Shown: piece after piece, positions 10,701 through 18,114 of the stretch
Position numbering within the stretch: position 1 is the first letter of the stretch
Layout of the letters: each line of letters opens with the position of its first letter
From: CBFFRJ01 sp051486985
GTDB lineage: Bacteria > Pseudomonadota > Gammaproteobacteria > Enterobacterales > Enterobacteriaceae
DNA length: 64,000 nt
Assembly: GCF_051486985.1 (NCBI RefSeq)
Contig: NZ_JAHVDV010000013.1
Coordinates: 1-64,000, forward strand
Direction: 5' to 3'
Program-made: the position numbers and the translations under genes
The notes under the pieces: generated by a model
Told to the model about the DNA's origin: nothing
The model's database searches: none
Seen by the model: only the letters and a program-made list of their open reading frames with translations

Positions 10701-11506
10701 TCGTGCATGAAGTTCCCGAGAGTGCGGTTGGCACCTCCAGCGACGAAGTGATGCTCAATTCAGACCTGAAACCGGAAGAAGCCAAAACCGCCGCCATTCC
10801 GATTAACAGCAATCTGACGGTGCATGTGGGCAATAACGTGCGTATGAGCGCTTTTGGCCTGAAAGCACGCTTAACGGGTGATTTAAAAGTTGTTCAGGAT
10901 AAACAAGGGCTTGGTCTTAACGGACAGATCAATATTCCGGAAGGGCGTTATCATGCGTACGGTCAGGATTTGCTTGTGCGTAAAGGTGAGTTATTGTTCT
11001 CCGGTCCACCTGACCAGCCATTACTTAACATTGAGGCGATCCGTAACCCGGAGGCGACTGAAAACGACGTGACGGCCGGGGTACGCGTCACCGGTATGGC
11101 TGATGAACCGAAAGCAGAAATCTTCTCTGACCCGGCAATGTCGCAGCAGGAAGCGTTATCCTACCTGCTACGCGGGCAGGGTCTGGAGAGTGGTCAAAGC
11201 GATAGTGAAGCGATGACTTCTGCTCTGGTCGGTCTGGGGGTTGCACAAAGTGGCCAGGTTGTGGGTAAAATCGGCGAGACCTTTGGCGTCAGTAATCTGG
11301 CGCTCGATACCGAAGGGGTGGGTGACTCCTCTCAGGTGGTGGTCAGTGGTTATGTATTGCCGGGTCTGCAGGTAAAATATGGCGTGGGAATTTTTGACTC
11401 ACTGGCGACTCTTACGTTACGTTATCGCCTGATGCCTAAGTTGTACCTGGAAGCGGTGTCTGGCATAGATCAGGCACTTGATTTGCTCTATCAGTTTGAG
11501 TTCTAG
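7730..11506 (+). CDS. tamB: TamB, inner-membrane-anchored bridge protein
   Basis: 1,258 residues, against 1,259 in E. coli. An N-terminal signal anchor (about residues 7-27, LGVLVFILLVLGTIAFLVG) is followed by a long beta-rich groove of the AsmA/DUF490 type and a conserved C-terminal domain (about 920-1258) that docks on TamA. The family spans the periplasm and carries phospholipids and/or assists outer-membrane protein insertion. It is translationally coupled to tamA by the ATGA overlap, and ytfP starts 2 bases after its stop, so tamA-tamB-ytfP is one operon. Confidence 0.96.
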   Translation: MSLWKKISLGVLVFILLVLGTIAFLVGTTSGLHLLFNAANRWVPGLHIDQVTGGWRDLTLKNVRYDSPGVAVNAGELHLGVKLGCLRDTSLCVNDISLKDINVVVDTKKMPPAAKVEEEESGPLNLSTPYPITLSHVALNNVNIKIDDTTVSVMDFSSALNWQDKNLTLKPTSLRGLLIALPKVAEVAQEEVVDPKIQQPRPDELPLGESLKQLFSKPVLPEMTDVHLPLNLNIEEFRGEQLRLTGDTDIIVSTMLLKVSSIDGNMKLDALDVDSNQGTVNATGTATLRDNWPVDITLNSTLNVDPIKGEKVKLKVGGEVRKQLEFGVNLSGPVDIVLRGQTQLAEAGLPLNLDITSEQLYWPFTGEKQYQADDLKLKLSGKMTDYRLSFRTAVKGADLPPATITLDGKGNEQQINIDKLSVAALEGKTELKALLDWQQAISWRGELTLDGINTAKTFPEWPAKLSGLAKMRGSLYGGTWQVDIPELKLAGNVKQNKVSVDGHLKGNSYMQWVIPGLHLELGRNKADVKGELGVKDLNLDATIDAPGLDNALPGLGGTAKGLVNIRGTVEAPQVLADITANNLRWQELRIARVLVKGDIKSSDQIAGTMNVRVERISQPNVNLSLVTLAAKGSEKQHELELRVQGKPVAGQLKLAGSFDRNEQRWKGTLSDTRFTTPVGPLVLNRSVALDYRNQEQKISIGPHCWSNPNAELCVPQTIDAGAEGRAVVNLNRFDLAMLKPFMPEATQASGTFSGKADVSWDTTKAGLPQGEVTLNGRNVRVTQLINGSPLPVAFETLNLNAQLRNNRADVGWMMRLTNNGQFDGQIQVTDPQGRRNLGGNVNIRNFSLAMANAIFTRGEKAAGTLNASLRLGGNLQSPQLFGQMQLNGVDVEGNFMPFDMQPSQLAMNFNGTTSTLQGVVRTQRGQISLSGDADWSQIDNWRARVAAKGSNVRITVPPMVRLDVSPDLVFEATPSLFTLDGNVDVPWARIVVHEVPESAVGTSSDEVMLNSDLKPEEAKTAAIPINSNLTVHVGNNVRMSAFGLKARLTGDLKVVQDKQGLGLNGQINIPEGRYHAYGQDLLVRKGELLFSGPPDQPLLNIEAIRNPEATENDVTAGVRVTGMADEPKAEIFSDPAMSQQEALSYLLRGQGLESGQSDSEAMTSALVGLGVAQSGQVVGKIGETFGVSNLALDTEGVGDSSQVVVSGYVLPGLQVKYGVGIFDSLATLTLRYRLMPKLYLEAVSGIDQALDLLYQFEF

Positions 11507-11508
11507 CA

Positions 11509-11853
11509 ATGCGAATATTTGTCTACGGCAGTTTACGACGCAAGCAGGGCAATAGTCATTGGATGACAAATGCCCAGTGGCTTGGCGATCACAACGTTGA
11601 ACATTATCAACTCTACAGTCTGGGGCACTACCCTGGTGCTGTGCCGGGTGATGGATGTGTGCAGGGTGAAGTGTACCGCATTGACGCGGCGACCCTGAGC
11701 GAGCTGGACGCATTGCGTACCGCAGGTGGCGAATACAAACGCCAGCTCATCCAGACGCCCTATGGCAGCGCCTGGATGTATGTGTATCAGCGTCCTGTTG
11801 ATGGGCGACAGCACATCGTGACAGGCAACTGGTTGGACAGAGACCAGGCTTAA
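11509..11853 (+). CDS. ytfP: YtfP, gamma-glutamylcyclotransferase-fold protein
   Basis: 114 residues (E. coli 113). It opens with the GGCT-fold signature MRIFVYGSLRRKQGN, where YGSL forms the binding loop, and has the acidic residue in SELDAL. The physiological reaction of YtfP is not settled. It is the last gene of the tam operon and is followed by a strong terminator. Confidence 0.93.
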   Translation: MRIFVYGSLRRKQGNSHWMTNAQWLGDHNVEHYQLYSLGHYPGAVPGDGCVQGEVYRIDAATLSELDALRTAGGEYKRQLIQTPYGSAWMYVYQRPVDGRQHIVTGNWLDRDQA

Positions 11854-11858
11854 AACGA

Positions 11859-11889
11859 AACAACGCCACCTTCGGGTGGCGTTGTTTTT
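11859..11889. terminator. Terminator of the tamA-tamB-ytfP operon
   Basis: AACAACGCCACC pairs with GGTGGCGTTGTT around a short ttcg loop, followed by TTTTT. It ends 8 bases before the stop of the convergent beta-lactamase gene and could serve both directions. Confidence 0.85.
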
Positions 11890-11896
11890 TACCCCG

Positions 11897-12751
11897 CTAC
11901 CAGTGTTCAATCAGCGACGCGCCGATTTCCGCAATTTTCTTGTTTCGTTCATCCATCGTGGCCTGTGTTCCGGTCAGGTAAATCACCACAATGCGTGCCG
12001 GCTTGCCATCTGGCCCCAGCGCCGCAACGATGCCGCGGGAACCCCGCTCGCCCGCTCCTGTTTTATCAGCAATAAACCACCCTGCAGGCGTAACAGAACG
12101 CAGCAAAGGCCCGCCGACGTTATCTGCCTCCATCCAGTCCAGTAGCTGCTGGCGTGACGTTGGCGTCAGTACCTTGCCGATGAGAAGCTGACGCAGCGTC
12201 CGTGCCATGCTTTCTGGTGTGGTGGTATCTCGCTCATCTCCTGGCAGGGCGGCATTTAAGTCAGGCTCCCATCTGTCAAGACGCGTGGCCTCATCGCCCA
12301 TCTTGCGTAAAAACGCGGTTAATTCCAGTGGGCCGCCAACTGTCGTCAGCAACAGGTTAGCCGACGTGTTATCACTCATGGTGATGGCGGCATCGCAGAG
12401 TTCAGCCACCGTCATACCGTCGGTAAGGTGCTTTTCCGTCACCGGTGAGTACTCAATCAAATCCTGCTGACGGTAATGAACGCGGCGTGTCAGTTGCTCC
12501 TTACCGGCGTCAACTCGAGATAATACTGCACCGCATAGCAGCGCTTTAAAGGTGCTCATCATCGGAAAACGTTCCTGAGAACGATAGCTCTCCAGAATCT
12601 TGCCATCAGCCAGAGAGACTTCGGCATAGCCCACGCGGGCATGAAGCTGCTGTTCGACTTCTTTAACTTTATTCAGTGTTTCCGGGTGAGCCCACGCGGG
12701 CAGGCAAAAGGTACTCAACAAGGGGATGAGGGGCAGGCGAAACCGTAGCAT
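11897..12751 (-). CDS. Class A beta-lactamase, TEM/SHV-type
   Basis: 284 residues from the ATG at 12751, which has a good ribosome site (AAGGAAGAG) and begins a signal peptide (MLRFRLPLIPLLSTFCLPAWA) with mature start HPETLNKV, as in TEM. An in-frame ATG at 12880 precedes it without such support. The catalytic set is complete: STFK (Ser70, Lys73), SDN loop (MSDNTSAN), omega loop RWEPDLN with Glu166, and KTG (DKTGAGERG). The disulfide cysteines LLCGAV and ELCDAA are kept. At TEM positions 69, 104, 164, 238 and 240 it carries M, E, R, G and E, the unextended state. The periplasmic enzyme hydrolyses penicillins. Neighbours are core genes; no insertion sequence, integron or resolvase is near. It is close to TEM but clearly not TEM-1. 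Confidence 0.95.
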   Translation of the reverse strand: MLRFRLPLIPLLSTFCLPAWAHPETLNKVKEVEQQLHARVGYAEVSLADGKILESYRSQERFPMMSTFKALLCGAVLSRVDAGKEQLTRRVHYRQQDLIEYSPVTEKHLTDGMTVAELCDAAITMSDNTSANLLLTTVGGPLELTAFLRKMGDEATRLDRWEPDLNAALPGDERDTTTPESMARTLRQLLIGKVLTPTSRQQLLDWMEADNVGGPLLRSVTPAGWFIADKTGAGERGSRGIVAALGPDGKPARIVVIYLTGTQATMDERNKKIAEIGASLIEHW

Positions 12752-12867
12752 AGCAATACTCTTCCTTGGGATCGGGTTTATGACAGAGATGCATTGTAGG
12801 CGCAGATGATTTTCAGTGCGCGGTTGCCTGGACGTGAAGTGGGTAAAATCAGTCGGGAGAGGTACTG

Positions 12868-12895
12868 TGCCATCCGGCAATGAAGCCGGATGGCG
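12868..12895. repeat. REP-like palindrome
   Basis: GCCATCCGGC pairs with GCCGGATGGC around aatga, a typical enterobacterial REP unit. It lies just past the stop of the chemoreceptor gene and may stabilise its 3' end. Confidence 0.75.
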
Positions 12896-12902
12896 TTCGG
12901 GA

Positions 12903-14486
12903 TTAAGCGGCGCTCTGATGCAGTTTAAAGAGGCTGACAGCCTCTAACAGCTCCTCTGCCTGGCGCTGCATTTCATGAGCCGCGGCTGAGGACGCCTGCG
13001 AAAGGGTGGCGTTCTGCTGGGTAGCGGTATCCATATGGGTGACCGCGACGTTCACCTGATCGATACCGGTACTTTGCTCTTTGCTGGCCGCTGAAATGGT
13101 TTCCACCAGTTCACTGACCTGTTGCACGCTGCGCAGTATTTCATTCATGGCGGAACCCGCATTCTGCACCTGCGTGTTCCCTTCGGCGATACGGCCAACG
13201 GAATTGTCGATGAGGTGACGGATATCGCGCGCGGCTGAAGAAGATCGTTGTGCCAGCGCACGTACTTCTGCCGCCACCACCGCGAAACCCCGGCCTTCCG
13301 CCCCGGCGCGCGCGGCTTCCACTGCGGCATTCAGCGCCAGAATATTGGTCTGGAAGGCGATGCTGTCAATCACGCCAATGATGCTGTTAATTTCACTGGA
13401 GAGCTGGTGAATGTCGCTCATGGTCTGCACCACACGTTCCACGGCCTCGCCACCCTGACCGGCGATAGTAAAGGCATCACGTGCAATGGTGCTGGCGAAG
13501 CGGGAGTTCTCCGCGTTGCTTTTCACAACCGACGTCAGCTCTTCCATTGAGGCCGCGGTTTGTTCAAGCGCGCTGGCCTGCGCTTCATTACGCGAGGAGA
13601 GTTCACGGCTGCCCGTGGCAATCTCTGCCGAGGCGGAAGCGATGGATTCGGTACTATGACGCACGCCGTGCACAATGCGGGTCAGGTTGCCGTTCATCTC
13701 TTTAAGCGCCTGCATCAGTTCTGCGGTTTCATCGCGACCGGAAACCGTAAAGGTGGTTTTCAAATCACCGGATGCCACCGTACGGGCGACCGCGACCGCC
13801 TGAGCCAGCGGGTGCGTAATACTGCGCACCAGCCACCAGGTAATAAGCGCGCCGACCAGCATCGTAATGGCCATTGCAGTGAGTAGCATCAGGCGCGTTT
13901 GCTCAAACTGCGCCTGGTTGCGGGCATCCGTCTCGGTGTGAATGTTGTTGGCGTGTTCCAGCGTGCGTGCCACCACCTCGTCGATCATCCTGGTCGGCTC
14001 ACGATCGATACCGGTGACCAGTTTGTCTACCCGTGAGGCGCTGGTGGCGTCGGTCAGTACAAACTGCTGTAAGGCGCTCAGGTAATGCTGCTCAAGTTCG
14101 GCATGCAGAATAAGGGTCTTCTCTACCTGCTTATTATCCATGCCCAACTGCGGCAGCAGACCACTGAGTTTTTGCAGTAACTGCTGGGTTGTCTGACTCT
14201 GCGCAATAAACGCGTTTTTATATTTATCAAACGTTTCCTGGCCTTGTGTGCCGCGCAGTAAGGTGTTTTTCCACTCCTGCACCTGAATTTTGAACTGTAC
14301 CTGGGCGTTACGGGCGGTGTCGATACTGTCGGCCAGCACTTTTTCGGTGTTCATCATTTTTTGGTTCTGGTCGAAACCGGCGCTGTTGATAGCAAGCCCA
14401 CGTAACCCGATAAACAGCGTTGCCAGGAGTAATAGCGTAGCCATCAGGCCAAGACGTTGTCCGATGGTGAATTGATTGAGTTTCAT
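12903..14486 (-). CDS. Methyl-accepting chemotaxis protein (4-helix-bundle sensor)
   Basis: 527 residues from the ATG at 14486, which has GGAAG 6 bases upstream; an alternative ATG at 14513 lacks one. Order: transmembrane segment (about 14-35), periplasmic helical-bundle domain to about 190, second transmembrane segment (about 200-222, ALITWWLV), HAMP, then the signalling hairpin with the conserved tip GVIDSIAFQTNILALNAAVE. It has no C-terminal CheR/CheB-tethering pentapeptide (it ends KLHQSAA), so it is a low-abundance type receptor. The ligand is unknown. It lies between the beta-lactamase and the YncE-like gene, a block absent from E. coli. Confidence 0.94.
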   Translation of the reverse strand: MKLNQFTIGQRLGLMATLLLLATLFIGLRGLAINSAGFDQNQKMMNTEKVLADSIDTARNAQVQFKIQVQEWKNTLLRGTQGQETFDKYKNAFIAQSQTTQQLLQKLSGLLPQLGMDNKQVEKTLILHAELEQHYLSALQQFVLTDATSASRVDKLVTGIDREPTRMIDEVVARTLEHANNIHTETDARNQAQFEQTRLMLLTAMAITMLVGALITWWLVRSITHPLAQAVAVARTVASGDLKTTFTVSGRDETAELMQALKEMNGNLTRIVHGVRHSTESIASASAEIATGSRELSSRNEAQASALEQTAASMEELTSVVKSNAENSRFASTIARDAFTIAGQGGEAVERVVQTMSDIHQLSSEINSIIGVIDSIAFQTNILALNAAVEAARAGAEGRGFAVVAAEVRALAQRSSSAARDIRHLIDNSVGRIAEGNTQVQNAGSAMNEILRSVQQVSELVETISAASKEQSTGIDQVNVAVTHMDTATQQNATLSQASSAAAHEMQRQAEELLEAVSLFKLHQSAA

Positions 14487-14529
14487 ACCGCTTCCGTTGA
14501 GTTCACGAGACATTGATCACAAACAGGGG

Positions 14530-14556
14530 GTATCGACCAACGGGGAGAGGACTTTA
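14530..14556 (-). promoter_or_regulatory. Sigma-28 (FliA) promoter of the chemoreceptor gene
   Basis: On the minus strand: TAAAGTCC, exactly 11 bases, GTCGATAC. The consensus is TAAAGTTT-N11-GCCGATAA, so 12 of 16 positions match. The -10 element lies about 44 bases before the start codon, consistent with expression in the flagellar class 3 regulon. Confidence 0.8.
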
Positions 14557-14758
14557 TGGCAGGAAAAACAGGGTGATAGCCTCAGTCTGGCTTATGCCAT
14601 TCATTAGCATGGAAAAAGAATTTTATGGCACTTTTATGACAGCGCAATAAACGGGCGAAACAGGGTCAAAAAACCGACCCGTCCGCCGTCTGTTACAGGA
14701 AAAGCGCCCGTGATGACGCCGCACCGGATAACAGGGCGCGGCGTCACTCTCATCCCGG

Positions 14759-15829
14759 TCAGATTTTTTCCAGATCGATTTTCAGCACTGCGTCTGCTGA
14801 TTTGCTCATCTCTTTTTCGCCCTGCTTCAGGCTGACAAACAGTTCGCTACCGTTAGCCGCCAGCGCCAGGCTGTTGGGCAGTAATTCGGTAGCAATATAG
14901 GTTTTAAGGCGATAGGAGGTGCCGTCAATAATGCTGATGAGTTTTGCATTGCGATGGGTAATATAAATTTCATCGCGTTTGGCGTTGTAAAGCACCGCCA
15001 GAGAGTTAACGTTATTAATACTGTGGATAATTTTACCGTTACGGGTATCGACGACCAGAATATTGGGCAGATCCGGGTCAGTAATAAAAGCGCGATCGTT
15101 TTTGCTGTCGAGTGCGATATTCAGGAAGAAGTGTTTTTTATTGCCTTCAATCACATGGCGGCTGACGATTGAATTATCTTTCCCATCGATAGTAACCAAC
15201 TCGCCACTGCCGTTAATGACATATACCAGACCTTTTTCGCTATTCACGGCAAGGCCTGTTGGCCATTTACCCATCGCTTTTATGGTGGTCAATAGCGTAT
15301 TTGTTTGGGTGTCAATAACCCAGACCACTCCCTCTTTTGCTACGCCGGAAACATATAAACGGTGGTGGACGTTATCCAGCGCCATTTCGCGGGTATGAAT
15401 AATCGCTTCCGGGTTTGAGGTATCGCTCAGCTGCAGGGTTTTCAGTTCCTTACCGCTACGGGTATCCAGCAGGGTCACGGAGCCTTCCAGCGTGTTACCG
15501 AGGTATAACCTGTGGTTTGCTTCATCCAGCGCGGTGGCGAACGCGCGGCGGCTGGTGTTCAGCGTGCCGGTGGTATTCAGGGTCTGCGGATCGAGGCGGT
15601 AAACGAGACCATGCGTTTTGTCTTTATCGAAAGAGGGGGCAGAGGCAGCGAACAGTGTGTTCTGGCTCGCGTCATATGCCAGCTCATAAATTCCCGGACC
15701 GGGGGACGCGGTCAGAAAGTCGCTTTGCGGACGTGTTGCTGCGCTGGCAGAAAACGATGTCACAAGCAGAGTCAGAGAGAGAGTAATCGCAGAGGCCGCT
15801 TTCAGGGCAGGTAAACGAGATAAGGTCAT
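14759..15829 (-). CDS. YncE-like periplasmic beta-propeller protein
   Basis: 356 residues with a signal peptide ending FSASAA, then a run of YVTN/NHL-type beta-propeller blades (for example HRLYVSGVAKEGVVWVIDTQTN and KGLVYVINGSGELVTIDG). This matches E. coli YncE in length and layout. YncE is a periplasmic DNA-binding propeller induced by iron limitation, of unclear role. A good Fur box lies 29-47 bases upstream, which supports the assignment. I leave the symbol empty because the locus is not the usual yncE site and it could be a paralogue. Confidence 0.85.
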   Translation of the reverse strand: MTLSRLPALKAASAITLSLTLLVTSFSASAATRPQSDFLTASPGPGIYELAYDASQNTLFAASAPSFDKDKTHGLVYRLDPQTLNTTGTLNTSRRAFATALDEANHRLYLGNTLEGSVTLLDTRSGKELKTLQLSDTSNPEAIIHTREMALDNVHHRLYVSGVAKEGVVWVIDTQTNTLLTTIKAMGKWPTGLAVNSEKGLVYVINGSGELVTIDGKDNSIVSRHVIEGNKKHFFLNIALDSKNDRAFITDPDLPNILVVDTRNGKIIHSINNVNSLAVLYNAKRDEIYITHRNAKLISIIDGTSYRLKTYIATELLPNSLALAANGSELFVSLKQGEKEMSKSADAVLKIDLEKI

Positions 15830-15857
15830 TGGCGTATCTTAATGTTATTTATGGAAC

Positions 15858-15876
15858 GCAAATGATAATTATTGTC
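15858..15876. promoter_or_regulatory. Fur box upstream of the YncE-like gene
   Basis: 19-base site with core AATGATAATTATTGTC, matching 15 of 19 positions of GATAATGATAATCATTATC. It predicts iron-dependent repression of the YncE-like gene. Confidence 0.8.
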
Positions 15877-15906
15877 AGTAACGTTTGCAATGTTCGTAAC
15901 AGGTAC

Positions 15907-15947
15907 AAAAAAGCCCTGAGCCGCCGTCACCGACGTTCAGGGCTTTT
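15907..15947. terminator. Terminator of ppa
   Basis: AAAAGCCCTGA pairs with TCAGGGCTTTT. Read on the minus strand it follows the ppa stop by 13 bases and ends in TTTTTT. Confidence 0.85.
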
Positions 15948-15959
15948 CAAGCAAAGGGA

Positions 15960-16490
15960 TTACTTCTTCGCAGCGCGCTCGAAGGAAGCAACGATTTCAG
16001 CTTTAGCGGCTTCAGCGTTGTCCCAACCGTCTACTTTCACCCATTTGCCTTTTTCGAGATCTTTATAGTGCTCGAAGAAGTGCGTGATCTGGGCCTTCAG
16101 CAGCTCAGGCAGATCGTTTACATCTTTAATGTGATCGTACTCTTTGCTCAGTTTGGTGTGCGGAACCGCAACCAGTTTGGCGTCTTCACCTGACTCGTCG
16201 GTCATTTTCAGCACGCCAACCGGACGGCAGCGGATCACTGAGCCTGGCTCCAGCGGGTATGGCGTTGGGACCAGTACGTCAACCGGGTCACCGTCCAGAG
16301 AGAGGGTGTGGTTGATGTAGCCGTAGTTGCACGGATAGAACATCGCAGTAGACATGAAGCGGTCAACGAACAGCGCGCCGCTGTCTTTATCGACTTCGTA
16401 TTTAATCGGGTCAGCGTTAGCCGGGATTTCAATCACTACATAGATATCTTCTGGCAGATCTTTACCCGCCGGGACGTTGAGTAAGCTCAT
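15960..16490 (-). CDS. ppa: Inorganic pyrophosphatase
   Basis: 176 residues from the ATG at 16490 (MSLLNVPAGKDLPEDIYVV), identical in length to E. coli; a longer in-frame start at 16577 is not supported. It hydrolyses pyrophosphate with magnesium in the cytosol. The signature DGDPVDVLV with metal-binding aspartates is present. In E. coli the chpSB toxin-antitoxin genes precede ppa; here that place is taken by the beta-lactamase block. Confidence 0.98.
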   Translation of the reverse strand: MSLLNVPAGKDLPEDIYVVIEIPANADPIKYEVDKDSGALFVDRFMSTAMFYPCNYGYINHTLSLDGDPVDVLVPTPYPLEPGSVIRCRPVGVLKMTDESGEDAKLVAVPHTKLSKEYDHIKDVNDLPELLKAQITHFFEHYKDLEKGKWVKVDGWDNAEAAKAEIVASFERAAKK

Positions 16491-16654
16491 GTTTGTTTCC
16501 TTTGAAATGTGTGGCAAACAAGTGCCGGGTATTATAGCCAACTCCCCGCGAATGTCTCCGCCTGTTTTACTCTTCACCCCATCAGCGGCAGACTATTTTG
16601 CATAAAAACATGACCGGATTGTCCATAAAGACAGCCGCATCATCAATAAAATTA

Positions 16655-16670
16655 TGTAAGCGATTACACT
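16655..16670 (+). promoter_or_regulatory. GalR/GalS-type operator before ytfQ
   Basis: TGTAAGCGATTACA is a near-perfect match to the GalR/GalS operator pattern TGTAANCGNTTACA. It lies about 225 bases before the ytfQ start. Control by the galactose repressors would suit a galactofuranose importer. Confidence 0.7.
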
Positions 16671-16802
16671 GAGGGTGCTGAGAGCAGTTTCACCTGAAAA
16701 AGACTGTAATTTCAAAGCATGATGCAGGCCCGATCCCTCATGCTCTTTTCGCGCGCCAGATCGCAACTGGAAGCTAACAATTTATTCACTTTTCCAATTT
16801 GT

Positions 16803-16825
16803 GATGTAACGCATTCTGTTACATC
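16803..16825. promoter_or_regulatory. Inverted repeat before ytfQ
   Basis: Arms GATGTAAC and GTTACATC are perfect complements separated by 7 bases, 66 bases before the ytfQ start. It looks like a dimeric-regulator site; the regulator is not identified. Confidence 0.5.
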
Positions 16826-16891
16826 TCCTATTGTCTATAGTTTTCCCGCAGGCAAAGTTGCAGCCAACAATAACCCTACGAGGATACTCTT

Positions 16892-17848
16892 ATGTGGAAG
16901 CGCTTACTTCTTGTCACAGCAGTTTCAGCAGCCATGTCGTCTATGGCGATGGCCGCCCCTTTAACGGTGGGATTTTCGCAGGTTGGTTCTGAATCCGGCT
17001 GGCGTGCCGCCGAAACCAACGTCGCGAAGAGCGAGGCTCAAAAACGCGGTATCACCCTGAAAATCGCTGATGCACAGCAAAAACAGGAAAACCAGATTAA
17101 AGCCGTGCGCTCGTTTATTGCGCAGGGTGTGGACGCCATCTTTATCGCGCCTGTTGTGGCAACGGGGTGGGAACCGGTGCTGAAGGAAGCGAAAGACGCC
17201 AAAATTCCGGTCTTCCTGCTCGACCGCACCATTGATGTGAAAGATAAAGATCTTTATATGACCACGGTTACCGCCGACAACGTGCTGGAAGGCCGTCTCA
17301 TTGGTGACTGGCTTATTAAGCAGGTCGACGGTAAGCAATGTAATGTTGTGGAACTGCAAGGTACCGTAGGGGCAAGCGTCGCCATCGATCGTAAGAAAGG
17401 TTTCGCCGAAGCCATCTCTAAAGCTTCCAATATCAAAATTATCCGCTCTCAGTCTGGCGACTTCACCCGCAGTAAAGGGAAAGAGGTCATGGAAAGCTTT
17501 ATCAAAGCCGAGAACAACGGCAAGAACATCTGCATGGTTTATGCCCATAACGATGACATGGTGATCGGTGCTATCCAGGCGATTAAAGAAGCGGGTCTGA
17601 AGCCGGGCAAAGACATCCTGACAGGCTCTATTGACGGCGTACCGGATATCTACAAAGCGATGATCGACGGTGAAGCCAACGCCAGCGTTGAGCTGACCCC
17701 GAACATGGCTGGCCCGGCATTTGATGCGCTGGAGAAATTCAAGAAAGACGGCACCCTGCCTGAAAAAGTTACTATCACCAAATCGACGCTCTACCTGCCG
17801 GACACGGCGAAAGAAGAGTTAGAGAAGAAGAAAAATATGGGCTACTGA
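16892..17848 (+). CDS. ytfQ: YtfQ, galactofuranose ABC importer substrate-binding protein
   Basis: 318 residues, as in E. coli. The signal peptide (MWKRLLLVTAVSAAMSSMAMA, mature APLTVGFSQVG) is followed by a type I periplasmic-binding fold of the ribose/galactose class, with the motifs FIAPVVATGWEPVL, YAHNDDMVIGAIQA and GSIDGVPDIYKAM. YtfQ binds galactofuranose and delivers it to the YtfR/YtfT/YjfF importer. GAGGA lies before the ATG. An unusual tandem repeat separates it from ytfR. Confidence 0.96.
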   Translation: MWKRLLLVTAVSAAMSSMAMAAPLTVGFSQVGSESGWRAAETNVAKSEAQKRGITLKIADAQQKQENQIKAVRSFIAQGVDAIFIAPVVATGWEPVLKEAKDAKIPVFLLDRTIDVKDKDLYMTTVTADNVLEGRLIGDWLIKQVDGKQCNVVELQGTVGASVAIDRKKGFAEAISKASNIKIIRSQSGDFTRSKGKEVMESFIKAENNGKNICMVYAHNDDMVIGAIQAIKEAGLKPGKDILTGSIDGVPDIYKAMIDGEANASVELTPNMAGPAFDALEKFKKDGTLPEKVTITKSTLYLPDTAKEELEKKKNMGY

Positions 17849-17864
17849 TGCCTTTGTCGCTCTG

Positions 17865-18104
17865 CCCCTCACCCCAGCCCTCTCCCCGGAGGGGAGAGGG
17901 AGTCGAAGGGCTGGCACGATTAATCCCCTCTCTCCCGAAGAGGAGAGGGAGTTAAGGGTTGGCACGATTAATCTCCTCTCTCCCGAAGAGGAGAGGGAGT
18001 TAAGGGTTGGCACGATTAATCCCCTCTCTCCCGAAGAGGCGAGAGAGTTAAGGGTTGGCACTATTAATCCCCTCTCCCCTCTGGGGAGAGGGTCAGGGTG
18101 AGGG
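17865..18104. repeat. 48-bp tandem repeat array between ytfQ and ytfR
   Basis: Five 48-base units, with the motif ggca(c/g) starting at 17913, 17961, 18009 and 18057 and a diverged first unit before. Each unit carries an inner hairpin of the CCTCTC...GAGAGG type followed by agttaagggtt. The outer ends (CCCCTCACCC at about 17866 and GGGTGAGGGG at about 18095) are inverted, so the whole array can fold. It is a multiplied REP-type element and sits inside an operon, just before the ytfR ribosome site. Confidence 0.85.
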
Positions 18105-18114
18105 GGAGAATACA

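Larger units (their letters stand above)
16491..16891. other. Regulatory intergenic region ppa-ytfQ
   Basis: 401 bases between divergent genes. It contains a GalR/GalS-type operator (16655-16670) and a long inverted repeat (16803-16825), both placed to control ytfQ. The ppa promoter must also lie here. Confidence 0.6.

Noticed and set aside
12751..12880. Longer beta-lactamase start at 12880
   Set aside because: The extra 43 residues are not a signal peptide, whereas the ATG at 12751 has a ribosome site and the TEM-like leader.
17865..18104. Possible CRISPR array
   Set aside because: The units are contiguous with no unique spacers and no cas genes nearby; it is a tandem REP-type array.
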